Source: UBA5429 sp942493315 | GTDB taxonomy: Bacteria > Bacteroidota > Bacteroidia > Bacteroidales > WCHB1-69 | Reading direction: 5' to 3' | Assembly: GCA_942493315.1 (NCBI GenBank) | Contig: OW818690.1 | Coordinates: 248,001 to 312,000, forward strand | Length of the DNA stretch: 64,000 nt | Part shown: in pieces, positions 37,501 through 45,000 of the stretch | How the letters are laid out: every line of letters begins with the position of its first letter | Numbering within the stretch: position 1 is the first letter of the stretch | Program-made: the position numbers and the translations under genes | The notes under the pieces: generated by a model | What the model was told of the DNA's origin: nothing | What the model saw: only the letters and a program-made list of their open reading frames with translations | Database searches by the model: none

Positions 37501-39960
37501 ATTATTACAATTGTCGGTTGCTCTCCATGTTCTGGTGATTATGAAAGAACCGGTACATGTTGCTGTTGTATCATCTTTATACGTAATCACAGGTGAAGGA
37601 GTACAATTATCAGTTGCAACAGCTAAAACGGTAGGATTAGCATCATAAGTACAACTTGCAGTTGTAAATATGGTAACGTTTTCAGGAGCTTCAATTGCAG
37701 GATTGATATTATCTCTAACTGTGATTACTTGAATGGCTTCTGCATAATTATTACAATTATCGGTTGCTCTCCATGTTCTTGTGATTTCAAAAGATCCTGT
37801 ACATGTTGCTACAGTATCATCTTCGAAAGTAGTAACGATAGTACTTGAACAATTATCAGAAACAACAGGATATTCAGTTGGATTTGCATTAAATGTACAA
37901 TTGCTAGTTGTGTAGATTGTTACATCAGCAGGTTCTAAAATTGATGGAGGAGTATTATCTCTTACATAAATCATTTGAACATCTTCAGAGTAATTACCAC
38001 AATTATCTGTAGCTCTCCATGTTCTGGTAATATCAAAAGATCCAACACATGTAGCCACTGTATCATCTCTGAAAGTAATGACAGGAGTTTGAGTACAATT
38101 ATCTGAAGCTACAGGTTGAACTGTTGGATTTGCATCATAAGAACAATTTGCAGCTGAATATAATGTAACATCAGCAGGAGCAGTAATTGTTGGAGCAATA
38201 ATATCTCTAACTGTAATGATTTGATCATGTGAAGTTGAATTTCCACAATGGTCAGCTACTGTACAAGTTCTGGTAATGGTATAGTTATCAGGACAAGATC
38301 CAGGTGTTGCAACATCATTATATGAAATTACAAAATTAGGATCTGAACAGTTATCAGCGATATTAGATATGCTTCCTGTAATTGTAGGTGTGATATCTAA
38401 TGAACAATCAATTCCTTTATAAGCTGTAAATGGACCAGGAACCATAAAAGTTGGAGCTATAGTATCTCTTAAAGTAAAAGAACCATTAGCACTAACTGAG
38501 CATCCGGTTTCGTTATCAATTAAAGTTGCACTATATGGATATATCCCATTACATGTATTAGTAACAGTCACTAAAGCAGAGAAAGTAGAACAACTTGTCA
38601 TAACAGATTCTGCATTTACCCAATTCATTGATAAATTACAATTGACACCATCCATATAAACATTTGATGCAGTTGCATAAACCATTTTAGTTCCGGCAAC
38701 GGGACAAAGATCAGTTGGATTAGTTAAAGTTAATCCCGGTTGTTTGAATATATATCCATCCACATGTTGAGGTAAACCTTCACATCCGGAAATAGAAGCA
38801 GTAACCCAAAGTTCGATATGAGTATCTTCAGGAAGTGATGGAGTTGTATATTCAATTCCTGTATATAACAAATTGGCTGGAGTAAGTGTACTTGAACTAT
38901 ACCATCTGTAGGTTAATGATGGATATTGAGCTTGAAGTGGGTGAGAGCCAGTAAAAGTTAAAGTACCTGCACCGCAACGAGAGTAATTATTTACATTTGG
39001 AACACCAGGAACGGGAGCCCAAGTCATTGTATAAGTAACAACGCTATCAATATAATCAGCACAATTCCAATTTTGATTATAAAAAGGAACATTAACGATC
39101 ATTTGAGCAACTGGATCAGGAATAGTAGGGAACATTACATAAGAGTAAGGTTGACCTTGAGGATTAACACCCACTTTAATAGTATCGCCTGAACAAGCGT
39201 TTGCAGTAGCAGTAGAATAAGTTTGTTCGCCTAAAGTAAAAGAACCAAGTTCGATACCTCTTTGAGCAAGTTTACCACCAATGTATAAGTTTTGAGAAGG
39301 AGTATAAAAATTTTGTAAAGTTGTACCATTTAATCTTTCAATTAATTTTACTTTAATTTGGAAATCAACAGCCCAAGACTTACGATTAATTTTTAGTCTA
39401 ATCAAATTATTATCAGAAGCGTATTTCAGAAAATGAACATAGAAAAAATTATAAAGATTATTAGAACCCAAATTATAATAACTAAATTCAGTAGTATTTG
39501 GGCAATAAGTATTATCAAATGGGCCACCAACACCACCAGGATAATCAGTTTTGTTAGGACATCCTAGTAAAGAATTAAAACCTTGTCCAGATCTTAATTG
39601 ACCACTTGAAATATAACCATCATTGGCAGATAAATCTCCCATTGGATTTCTAGTTTCAATTTCAATGCCTAATTGTCCTAAAGTTATAGCATCAATAGGT
39701 TGACCATTTATGGTAATTTGCCAATCTATTGAAATCTTACTTGTATCTGACAATCCGCAAGTGTTGTCAAATTTGAAGTAATAATACTGTACTTCATTGG
39801 CACTTGTTGCCATTGGATTAAGGCTGTAGATGTCTGCCGGTGTATCGGGTAGTGCGTTCTCTAGCCAGAAGCAACATCCTGAACCTGGGCTTTGAGCGTT
39901 TGCGATGTATGTCATTGACATCAAAACGCTTAGCAAACAAAAGAGTAATAACTTTTTCAT
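28522..39960 (-). CDS. giant SprB/HYR-repeat surface protein with T9SS type-A sorting domain
   Basis: 3812 aa. Signal peptide (residues 1-22, ...YIANAQ), then a Cys-containing N-terminal cap (~23-260, starting GSGCCFWLEN). A run of about ten ~82-aa HYR-like units follows (~490-1320), each with DNC, TCTGSF and ITRTWRATDNC. Ig/PKD-like strands occupy ~1320-1950. About 18 SprB repeats follow (~1959-3400), 11 of them nearly identical 81-aa units (~2117-3007) plus a divergent twelfth. A C-terminal cap (~3500-3700, PRLRIYRNS) and a T9SS type-A domain (~3729-3812, MKIYPNPSAPGQ) end the protein. SprB-type repeats occur in gliding adhesins of Flavobacteria, so a surface adhesin is likely. A shorter paralog lies upstream at 42088. 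Confidence 0.88.
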   Translation of the reverse strand: MKKLLLFCLLSVLMSMTYIANAQSPGSGCCFWLENALPDTPADIYSLNPMATSANEVQYYYFKFDNTCGLSDTSKISIDWQITINGQPIDAITLGQLGIEIETRNPMGDLSANDGYISSGQLRSGQGFNSLLGCPNKTDYPGGVGGPFDNTYCPNTTEFSYYNLGSNNLYNFFYVHFLKYASDNNLIRLKINRKSWAVDFQIKVKLIERLNGTTLQNFYTPSQNLYIGGKLAQRGIELGSFTLGEQTYSTATANACSGDTIKVGVNPQGQPYSYVMFPTIPDPVAQMIVNVPFYNQNWNCADYIDSVVTYTMTWAPVPGVPNVNNYSRCGAGTLTFTGSHPLQAQYPSLTYRWYSSSTLTPANLLYTGIEYTTPSLPEDTHIELWVTASISGCEGLPQHVDGYIFKQPGLTLTNPTDLCPVAGTKMVYATASNVYMDGVNCNLSMNWVNAESVMTSCSTFSALVTVTNTCNGIYPYSATLIDNETGCSVSANGSFTLRDTIAPTFMVPGPFTAYKGIDCSLDITPTITGSISNIADNCSDPNFVISYNDVATPGSCPDNYTITRTCTVADHCGNSTSHDQIITVRDIIAPTITAPADVTLYSAANCSYDANPTVQPVASDNCTQTPVITFRDDTVATCVGSFDITRTWRATDNCGNYSEDVQMIYVRDNTPPSILEPADVTIYTTSNCTFNANPTEYPVVSDNCSSTIVTTFEDDTVATCTGSFEITRTWRATDNCNNYAEAIQVITVRDNINPAIEAPENVTIFTTASCTYDANPTVLAVATDNCTPSPVITYKDDTTATCTGSFIITRTWRATDNCNNFAEDTQVITVRDNLNPTITAPDDITIYTTASCTYDATPTVQPVVADNCTPTPVVTFTDDTVATCTGSYIITRTWKATDNCENFAIDAQVITIRDNMNPTITAPEDVTIYTTAGCTYNANPTIQPVVADNCTQSPVVTFADDTVATCTGSFIITRTWRVTDNCENFAEDTQVITVRDNINPTITAPEDVTINTTESCSYNANPTIQPLVADNCTPSPVVTFSDDTVATCTGSFIITRTWRVTDNCGNFAEDTQVITIRDNMNPSITAPANVTIYTTATCTFDATPTVQPEVADNCTLSPVVTFVDDTVATCTGSFIITRTWRATDNCNNYAEATQTITVRDNLNPTIEAPANVTIYTTESCTYDATPTVQPVVADNCTTSPVITFADDTVATCTGSYIITRTWRATDNCTNYAEATQTITIRDNIIPTFTVPSNIAICKNNQNIYNADTNYTGRVLILADNCTATENLVINFTDQTDPGTATTVGTILRTWTVTDACGNVASSTQTITLNPAPVASIAVSPTPSFCLPTSGGTNVTATLSALPAVDYTYYIIRPALDTVLSNTASQTILVAGTVTFSGYVIDNVTGCRSSLVSASTEALLYPDFTITVIQNKRGCRDDVPSLNGSLSVTHFNDYTFTISPNSGSYSNGVFSNLPINNYSITAEHPNGCTYTKQQAIIFDTIYTPVAKFELGGRDADTAVCWTSGMFLSTLVTDLNNVPAHQYNFHIIVPTNITTDGSNGIRIYAPGIYAIGGVIENVTTGCRDTAWHYVYAMAYPTVDVTSTPFCLNTNVALSMTATPTLVYPHNYTYQWTSENTLDTVLGTATTLSHLTTVSNKYYGAATANYSYSGLNAYGATITFSLACTSKDSVTVTPLPLPEFTAEQYSAKRVCNARDTGSIAIGDGWNPAFAWTLTRVATGATSTITSSTFQVPDSGYYNISVTNLNGCTYTLNNIFVNEVRVGFNAVLHADVDSLISGVDKSADLTFCWNHGSQRIYHEIRYTNIPTFSYQYTILTPTEIAQISNQSSYVTAAGAYILSGYVTNLTTGCVSNIDSLTVYAVPTPQYSISDDATICKGDSIKVGIDPTTVFATTWTYGPTVADSLMINPMVYGTNSSFKAYVNVSSSLPGAGFACSVNDSVTISINNQPAISQPVVTDVTCNGLSNGTITVDVTGTSPFTYEWSDGDQFSSTDEDLTNIPAGTYSVTVTDAVGCITILENIVVSQPATLVSTDHLIQNVSCNGGSNGAGYVVVTGGTAPYQYMWTGSPVNNDSVSGLTAGTYYVQITDAHVCVTHDTLVITQPEALSATVASTNVTCNEAGNGTITISSPTGGHGSYQYSINGTNWFNSGSFVNVAPGSYTPQMRDSLYTTCTHSFTAVNITQPAALNATVASTNVTCNGAGNGTITISSPTGGYGSYQYSINGTNWFNSGSFVNVAPGSYTPQMRDSLYTTCTHSFTAVNITQPAALNATVASTNVTCNGAGNGTITISSPTGGYGSYQYSINGTNWFNSGSFVNVVPGTYTPQMRDSLYITCTHSFTDVNITQPAALNATVASTNVTCNGAGNGTITISSPTGGYGSYQYSINGTNWFNSGSFVNVAPGSYTPQMRDSLYTTCTHSFTAVNITQPAALSATVASTNVTCNGAGNGTITISSPTGGYGSYQYSINGTNWFNSGSFVNVAPGSYTPQMRDSLYTTCTHSFTAVNITQPAALNATVASTNVTCNGAGNGTITISSPTGGYGSYQYSINGTNWFNSGSFVNVAPGSYTPQMRDSLYITCTHSFTDVNITQPAVLSATVASTNVTCNGANNGTITISSPTGGYGSYQYSINGTNWFNSGSFVNVVPGTYTPQMRDSLYITCTHSFTDVNITQPAALNATVASTNVTCNGAGNGTITISSPTGGYGSYQYSINGTNWFNSGSFVNVAPGSYTPQMRDSLYTTCTHSFTAVNITQPAALSATVASTNVTCNGAGNGTITISSPTGGYGTYQYSINGTNWFNSGSFVNVTPGSYTPQMRDSLYTTCTHSFTAVNITQPAALNATVASTNVTCNGAGNGTITISSPTGGYGSYQYSINGTNWFNSGSFVNVVPGTYTPQMRDSLYITCTHSFTDVSITQPAVLNATVASTNVTCNGAGNGTITISSPTGGYGSYQYSINGTNWFNSGSFINVAPGSYTPQMRDSLYTTCTHSFTAVNITQPAALSAIVANTDITCNGANNGIITITTPTGGYGTYQFRLGTGTWQSSGTFTGLSVGTYVPEMRDSLYPTCTMTLASQSITQPAVLSTTPTISNHVSCNGGNNGKGYITAAGGTTPYQYSWSTTATTDTISNLTAGTYYVTVTDFNLCTKVDSITITQPAVLAITVDSTRNVSCNGTATGAIYITVTGGTNPYEYFWSNENDTQDNVNIIYRAEGYSVTVTDGHGCTATASSTFTQPEVLTASKDSVNVKCYGDNTGTARVIDVAGGTAPYSYLWAQGGTDSDTTGLLAGTYVVTITDAHGCSITRSFNITQPLNPLTLDIIDFTTPICTGDSTNINLTISGGTPGSPAYSYEWYLNTDTIVFKTTEDLRELAGIYRVKVTDGNGCVAYDTVTITNFATPTITTNEPPQVCLSTAFYVTAKANQIGDWSAQAYKASTNVAVGAPQISLVSDSLHYTYTSPVTSDTIYIVYTFTSNVGGCVYTDTTNDIKMSGEPRLRIYRNSTEDNYATINENQPVSFKFMVDNSCATPNDTRLAITYSIYRQDSLTGAKVLVTNLTNYISNANSFVNQMDLVGTGLDAYYPSSFNYSSTLSQAPAAHFPLATSSGAVLGSDQFDFFSLAYFQNRQGTVSINNFTQPGIYTIEYALISNYSNPAMTTPHGNQIYVMTTLTPSPLGGNQFFTGTYYTKVWSTNTMTITVNDVPGSPVIPGDEIASKPMKLQPQMKIYPNPSAPGQLVYIEVENISGDATIAVSAINGSVLQKTAVTIADTQKQVIYNLNDLVPGIYFVTLTSKDAVITKKVIISPR
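30942..33612 (-). repeat. 11-copy 243-bp coding tandem repeat (SprB units)
   Basis: Each 243-bp unit encodes an 81-residue SprB repeat (VTCNGAGNGTITISSPTGGY, then YQYSINGTNWFNSGSF, SYTPQMRDSLY, ITQPAA). Copies are nearly identical in DNA, with two alternating variants (VAPGSY/TTCTHSFTAV and VVPGTY/ITCTHSFTDV). A divergent twelfth unit occupies 30700-30941. Confidence 0.95.
35985..38480 (-). repeat. ~10-copy ~246-bp coding repeat (HYR-like units)
   Basis: Each ~82-residue unit follows the pattern NPTITAPEDVTIYTTASCTY, then VVADNCTPSPVVTF, DDTVATCTGSFIITRTWRAT and QVITVRDN. Middle units are more alike than the edge units. Four Cys per unit are conserved. Confidence 0.9.
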
Positions 39961-40063
39961 AAGAATTTGTATTTGTTTAAATTTTATTATGTTTCATATA
40001 AGGCATCATTAATAGATGAAAGACCTGAATTGGCACAATACTGCCTAATTCAGATACTATTTG

Positions 40064-40071
40064 CAAAAATA
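40064..40071 (-). promoter_or_regulatory. -7 box of the 3812-aa gene
   Basis: Minus strand TGTGTATTTTTGCAA, ~103 bp before the ATG at 39960. The gap 39961-40914 otherwise holds AT-rich DNA, a stutter tract, the GC-rich repeat, a 110-bp element and the transposase-remnant promoter. Confidence 0.45.
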
Positions 40072-40375
40072 CACATTTTTTTTATCCATTTAACAAAAAT
40101 TCAATTTTTTTTTCATTTTTATAAACATTTGTCATTTTTTTCGATATCTTGCTGATTTTCAATTAAATAAAATTCACATCAAGCAACAAACAGTAAAAAC
40201 CTTTTTTTTGTATTAAACAACCATTTTACGAACAAATTTTAGTAAAGTTACAACACGACAAAAGCAGTTCAATCTAACAACTAATAGTAATATATTCATC
40301 TTCTTTTTACTTTTATTTTACATTATTTTAACATTTAAACAAAATCAATTACCCAAAATTGAGTTTTTTTACTTC

Positions 40376-40445
40376 TTACTTTTAACTTTTAACTTTTTAC
40401 TTCTAACTTCTTACTGTTTACTTCTTACTTTTTACTTCTTACTTC
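40376..40445. repeat. ACTTTTTACTTCTT stutter tract
   Basis: An imperfect tandem of 7-8-bp words (ACTTTTA, ACTTCTT). Its complement-type partner, AAAAGTTA words, is at 41941-42010 on the other side of the transposase remnant, extending the inverted symmetry of that element. Confidence 0.75.
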
Positions 40446-40479
40446 AAAAACTATTCACTATTAGTTATTCACTCATTTG

Positions 40480-40690
40480 GGCATTCCCCTTTGGCTGCGC
40501 TCAATAAAAATCCAGACCAATATGAATAATAGTCGCGTCGCTGGCCAAAGGGTCGGTCTCCGGCCTGTACTCCTCGTTTCGCTGCAAGGGTCTGAACGGC
40601 CGGGCAGTAGCTCCTTCGTCGCTCTGCCCGATCCGTCATCCCCTAAGCAGCTCAACTTGCGGGGTACCTGGCCTTCGCCCTAATGCGGGG
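40480..40690. repeat. GC-rich composite repeat, left copy of transposase island
   Basis: Runs from GGGCATTCCCCTTTGGCTGC through GGTCGGTCTCCGGCCTGTAC and CAGCTCAACTTGCGGGGTAC to CGCCCTAATGCGG. It is the inverted partner of 41661-41876 and also matches 13821-13995 in inverted orientation. Open frames across it are chance. Confidence 0.9.
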
Positions 40691-40717
40691 GATCATTACC
40701 CGACGGAGCTTTAATTG

Positions 40718-40827
40718 GCTAATCTATTAAAAGATGGGTAAGTTTTTTGGTATATTTTTGATTTTAAACACTTTTTAAAATCTACTGATTTTGCATCAAA
40801 ATAGTACCAATCTTTTATTAGATTAGC
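40718..40827. repeat. ~110-bp element with terminal inverted repeats, copy 2
   Basis: Ends GCTAATCTATTAAAAGATGG and CCAATCTTTTATTAGATTAG are inverted repeats of ~23 bp with few mismatches, around a non-coding centre. It is related to 13237-13345 in both ends and length. Confidence 0.65.
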
Positions 40828-40914
40828 AGATTTTTTTTCAAAAATTTTTGCAATTCGTTCATTTTTTTGTTTATATTTGCATCAATATCAAGTACTCACT
40901 AAACTCAAAAAACC

Positions 40915-41631
40915 ATGAATGAACTACCACAATCCTCTAAGCAAACCAATAAAACTACTTCATTACAACCATCACCATCCGCTGAAGAAAATTCCAAAAA
41001 AAAGAGTTCTGTTAATCCTTTAGCTTCTATCTGTAAATACATCAGTGAGAAGCAAGTCAGGGTGTGTCCTAATTAAGGAGCCAAAGCTAAACAAATAGGA
41101 CAAAAAGGAAAGATAACGAATCCTGCCAGCAATAGGAAAGCAGAAAGTATCCGAAATGGGGAATACAAACCTCTTTCTTTAGTGGCTATTGGTGACAGAA
41201 TATCCCATTTTGAAATCACAATTATTCAACAAGGCGCTTTACAAGAAGAAGAATTAAAGAACCATCTTGGAAAAAAACTAAACAAAGTAAAAAAACTATG
41301 TTTGAGTGATCATCCGATTCTTAAACAATTTGCAGGAAAGAGAAAGATCAGCTACTTTATTAGAAAAAAGGATCAGAAAGTGAAAGGATGTAACCAATAT
41401 TATGATACAAAAACGATTGAAAGCAGATACCTAAAATTATTTGCTTTTATGGATCGGTTTCATGGAGTATCCTCCAGTTATCTGCAAAACTATCTGTATT
41501 GGTATCTGATCTTTGAACAGATCAAATTCAGATTAGATCCCTCATCTGCTATGATTGAAAAATCGATCTCAATCAACGATGGGAAAGAAAACTACAAACA
41601 TTGCAAAATGTTTATAAGAATACCCAATTAG
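40915..41631 (+). pseudogene. degenerate IS1595-like transposase, internal stop
   Basis: One continuous frame from the ATG at 40915, with a promoter box TATATTTG at 40872-40879, is interrupted by TAA at 41074-41076 and then runs to TAG at 41629. The first part ends QVRVCPN just before the stop, and the frame resumes GAKAKQIGQKGK. This looks like a zinc ribbon CPNCGAK in which the second Cys codon is now TAA. The second part (KLCLSDHPILKQFAG, then DRFHGVSSSYLQNYLYWY) resembles the IS1595/ISXO2 DDE domain end (CxDgHxSYKxFA, RRFNGVATKYLxNYL). The first catalytic acidic region is not recognisable, so a deletion is likely. A GTG at 41182 could start the second part alone, but I regard it as a remnant. 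Confidence 0.6.
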
Positions 41632-41660
41632 TGCTCCGCAGGTCAATGAGCCCCACCTTT

Positions 41661-41876
41661 CCCCCGCATTAGGGCGAAGGCCAAGTACCCCGCAAGTTGA
41701 GCTGCTTAGGGGATGACGGATCGGGCAGAGCGAGCCTGTGAGCTACTGCCCGATCGCTCAGACCCTTGCAGCGAAACGAGGAGTACAGGCCGGAGACCGA
41801 CCCTTTGGCTAGCGACGCGATCATTATTCCTATTTGATTGGATTTGGGTTGAGCGCAGACAAAGGGGAATGCCCTG
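41661..41876. repeat. GC-rich composite repeat, right copy of transposase island (inverted)
   Basis: Inverted partner of 40480-40690; CCGCATTAGGGCGAAGGCCA through ACAGGCCGGAGACCGACCCT to AAAGGGGAATGCCC. It is followed by a CAGACTACAGACAACGGACT stutter and the AAAAGTTA tract to 42010. With these it fills the gene-free stretch 41632-42040. Confidence 0.9.
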
Positions 41877-42040
41877 AAAAAAGACTACAGACAACGGACT
41901 GCAGACAACAGACAAATGAATAATGAATAGTGAAAAAGATAAAAGTTTAAAGTTAAAAGTCAAAAGTTAAAAGTTAAAAGTTAAAAGTTAAAAGTTTAAA
42001 GTTTAAAATTTTAGGGTACTTTTTGTTTGACTAACAAATA

Positions 42041-42069
42041 CAAAAAAAAAGGCTGCCGAAGCAGCCTTT
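42041..42069 (-). terminator. intrinsic terminator of the 2622-aa gene
   Basis: On the minus strand AAAGGCTGC-TTCG-GCAGCCTTT is a perfect 9-bp stem with a stable UUCG tetraloop and a T-run, 19 bp past the stop at 42088. Confidence 0.9.
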
Positions 42070-42087
42070 AGAGTTATTATTGTTTAA

Positions 42088-45000
42088 CTATTTTTGAATA
42101 ATCATCTTTTTAGTTAAAACAGCATTGTTGTTTACAACTTGAATGAAATAAACCCCTGGAGCTAAATTTAACTCAGGTAATTCAAATGTATTTTTGTTAA
42201 TTTTTACGTCAGTTGAAGTTTCATAAAGAACTTTACCGTTTATAGTTGAAATTCTTAATGAGGTTTCACCTTGAATATTATCAAATGTTAACTTAATATT
42301 TTCACCATTTGATGGGTTTGGATAAACATTAACATTAATATCACTGGATGGAACAGGAAGTGGTTCTGGTTGTGGTTGATCAGGAATTGCATTTCCGGTT
42401 ACATTGATAACCATTGTATTGGATGCCATAAGAGTTGTGTTATTACAGAATTGGAATCCACTACCACCATAAGAAAAACCAGCAGTATAATTGGTTGAGT
42501 TATCTGTAATATTACAGCTTGCATCTGCACCAACTAAGTTGTAAGTGATGGTATATTGACCAGGTTGAGAGAATGCATTGATGTCAACTGTAATGAATCT
42601 TTCTTTGAAGAAATGCATGTAGAACCAGTTGTAAGCATTGGTTGTCCAACTTACAAAGAATCCATTCCAAGGAGCAAACTGTGCTGTATTAGCAAATGGG
42701 AATGTTCCTGTAGAAATTGGATTAAAATATGTATTATTTGGGTTAGGATTGGTAATTCCGGATTGATCAGTAAAGTAAGATACACTTGAGTATTGATCTG
42801 TTAAATATTGACCTAAACTTGTTAGTGCAACTCCATCTTTATAAACTTGGAATTGAATTTGAGCACGACGAGTTAAGTCTGCACAAGCTTCTACTTTGAT
42901 ATAGAATTTAGCGTCTTGTCCTGTAGTTACATTTAAAATATTATTTGGAGAAGCAGCTTGATCAGTGTATAATCTCAATCTTGGAGCATCAGTTACGATT
43001 GTTGTATCTGTTGTGTGGTTATAAGCACATCCGTTACCATCAGTAAATACTAATTGGAAATAAGTATCATTAAATACTGGTGCTGAAATATGAGTTAAAG
43101 CACCAACAACACCTGGATAAATAATTGTTGTATTTGTTGAACCAGAGAACATTTGAACACTCCAATTTCCATTTACTAATTGAAGATCATTATTTACTGC
43201 TTGTGCATTTAATGTTACAGTTTCACCTACACAAATTTGATCATTAACAGAAGAGGATAAAGTTGGAACTTCAAATTGAGTTACAGTAATTTCAGCACTA
43301 TTTGAACAGCCATTAGCAAGTGTTCCTATTACTGAATATGTTCCGGCTGTAGTTACTTCAATAGAAGGAGTTATTGCAGTTGTATTCCATACATAACCAT
43401 CAGCACCATTACCTGTTAAAGTAATAATTGTATTTTGACAAATTGTGTTTGGTCCTGTGATAGTAACAGTTGGGCGGTGTAAAATAGTAATTGTTTGAGT
43501 AGCAGTTATTGCTTGACCAACAGCATCAGTTACAGTCCATGTTCTTGTAATATAACCATCTGTAGTTTCATTACCTATATTTGTAATATCATCAGAATAA
43601 GCAATGGCTGGATTAGTGGTACAGTTGTCATGACCTAAAGCAACTCCCATTAATGCAGTTGTAATTAAGTTTTCATAAGTACCATCATAGTTTCTACATA
43701 CAGATTGGTTAGCAGGAACAAATGTAAATGTTGGATTAATATTATCAGTAACAGTAATCACTTGTAAAGCAGTTACAAAGTTACCTGTAACGTCTTGAGC
43801 TTTCCAGGTTCTGTTGATAGTCCATTGACCAGCATTTGCACCAACAATCACTTCATCTGTATAAGTTACAGCTGGGAAGTAACAATTATCAGTTGCTGTT
43901 GCTGTACCACCTGTATAAGTTGGAAGTGAATTTATATCACAAGTTACATTTGTATAAATGGTTGTATTAGCAGGTACAAATGTAAATGTTGGAACAGTCA
44001 CATCTTGAACAGTGATCACTTGAGTAATGGTATTAGAAACATTTGCAGAAGCATCTGTAGCTACCCATGATCTAGTAATAGTATAGTTATAATAAGTTGC
44101 AGCAGCTGGATTGGATCCACGAGTTGTTACAACACTTGGAACGATAACAGGATTCATATCACAATTGTCAGTAAATAATACTGTTGGAACAGCAGGTACT
44201 ACATCTTGACAATTGATTGTCATATTTGTAGGTATTGAAGTTTCTACAACTACAGGAGCAGTAATGTCCTGAACTGTGATCACTTGAGTAACCGTTGGAG
44301 ATACATGTCCTGAAGCATCAGTTGCAAACCAAGTTCTGGTTAATGTATAATTATAATAGTTAGCTAAAGCAGGATTAGCTCCTTGTGTTGATACTTGATT
44401 ATAAGTAACAACAGGTGTTGCATCACATGCATCAGTAAATAATACAGTTGGAGCATCTGGAATATCACTACATGAAACAGTAACATCTGAAGGAACTGAA
44501 GTAAGAACTACAGTTGGAGCATCTGTGTCAACAATTGTTATAACTTGAGTAACTGTTGAAGAAACATTTCCTGATGCATCATTTGCATTCCAAGTCCTTG
44601 TAATTACATAGTTATAATAATTTTCATTTTCAGGATTATTAACAAATGTAGAAACTTGAGTAGAGTTAATAGTTGGAGTTGAACAGTTATCAGTAAACAA
44701 TACATTTGGCATTAATGGAACCACATCATAACATGTAAGTGTTAAATTAGATGGTAATGTATTCTCAACAACAACAGGAGCAGTAATATCGTGAACGGTG
44801 ATCACTTGGGTAATAGTTGTAGCTACGTTGTTAGAAGCATCACGAGCAATCCATGTTCTGGTAATGGTATAATTATAATAAGCAGCTGTATTTGGAGTTG
44901 ATCCTTGTGTTGAAACTTGATTATAAGTAACTGTGAAATTTTGATCACAAGATTCGCTAAATAGTACACTAGCTGGAGCAGGAATTACATCTTGACAGTT

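Noticed and set aside
36253..37596. Plus-strand frames of 103 and 163 codons
   Set aside because: They are antisense shadows of the periodic HYR-like repeats in the 3812-aa gene; their Cys/Ser/Ile-rich periodicity mirrors the repeat unit.
41182..41631. Independent 149-codon gene starting at GTG
   Set aside because: It is in the same frame as the ATG at 40915 and reads as the continuation of the same transposase after an internal stop, so it is annotated as part of one pseudogene.
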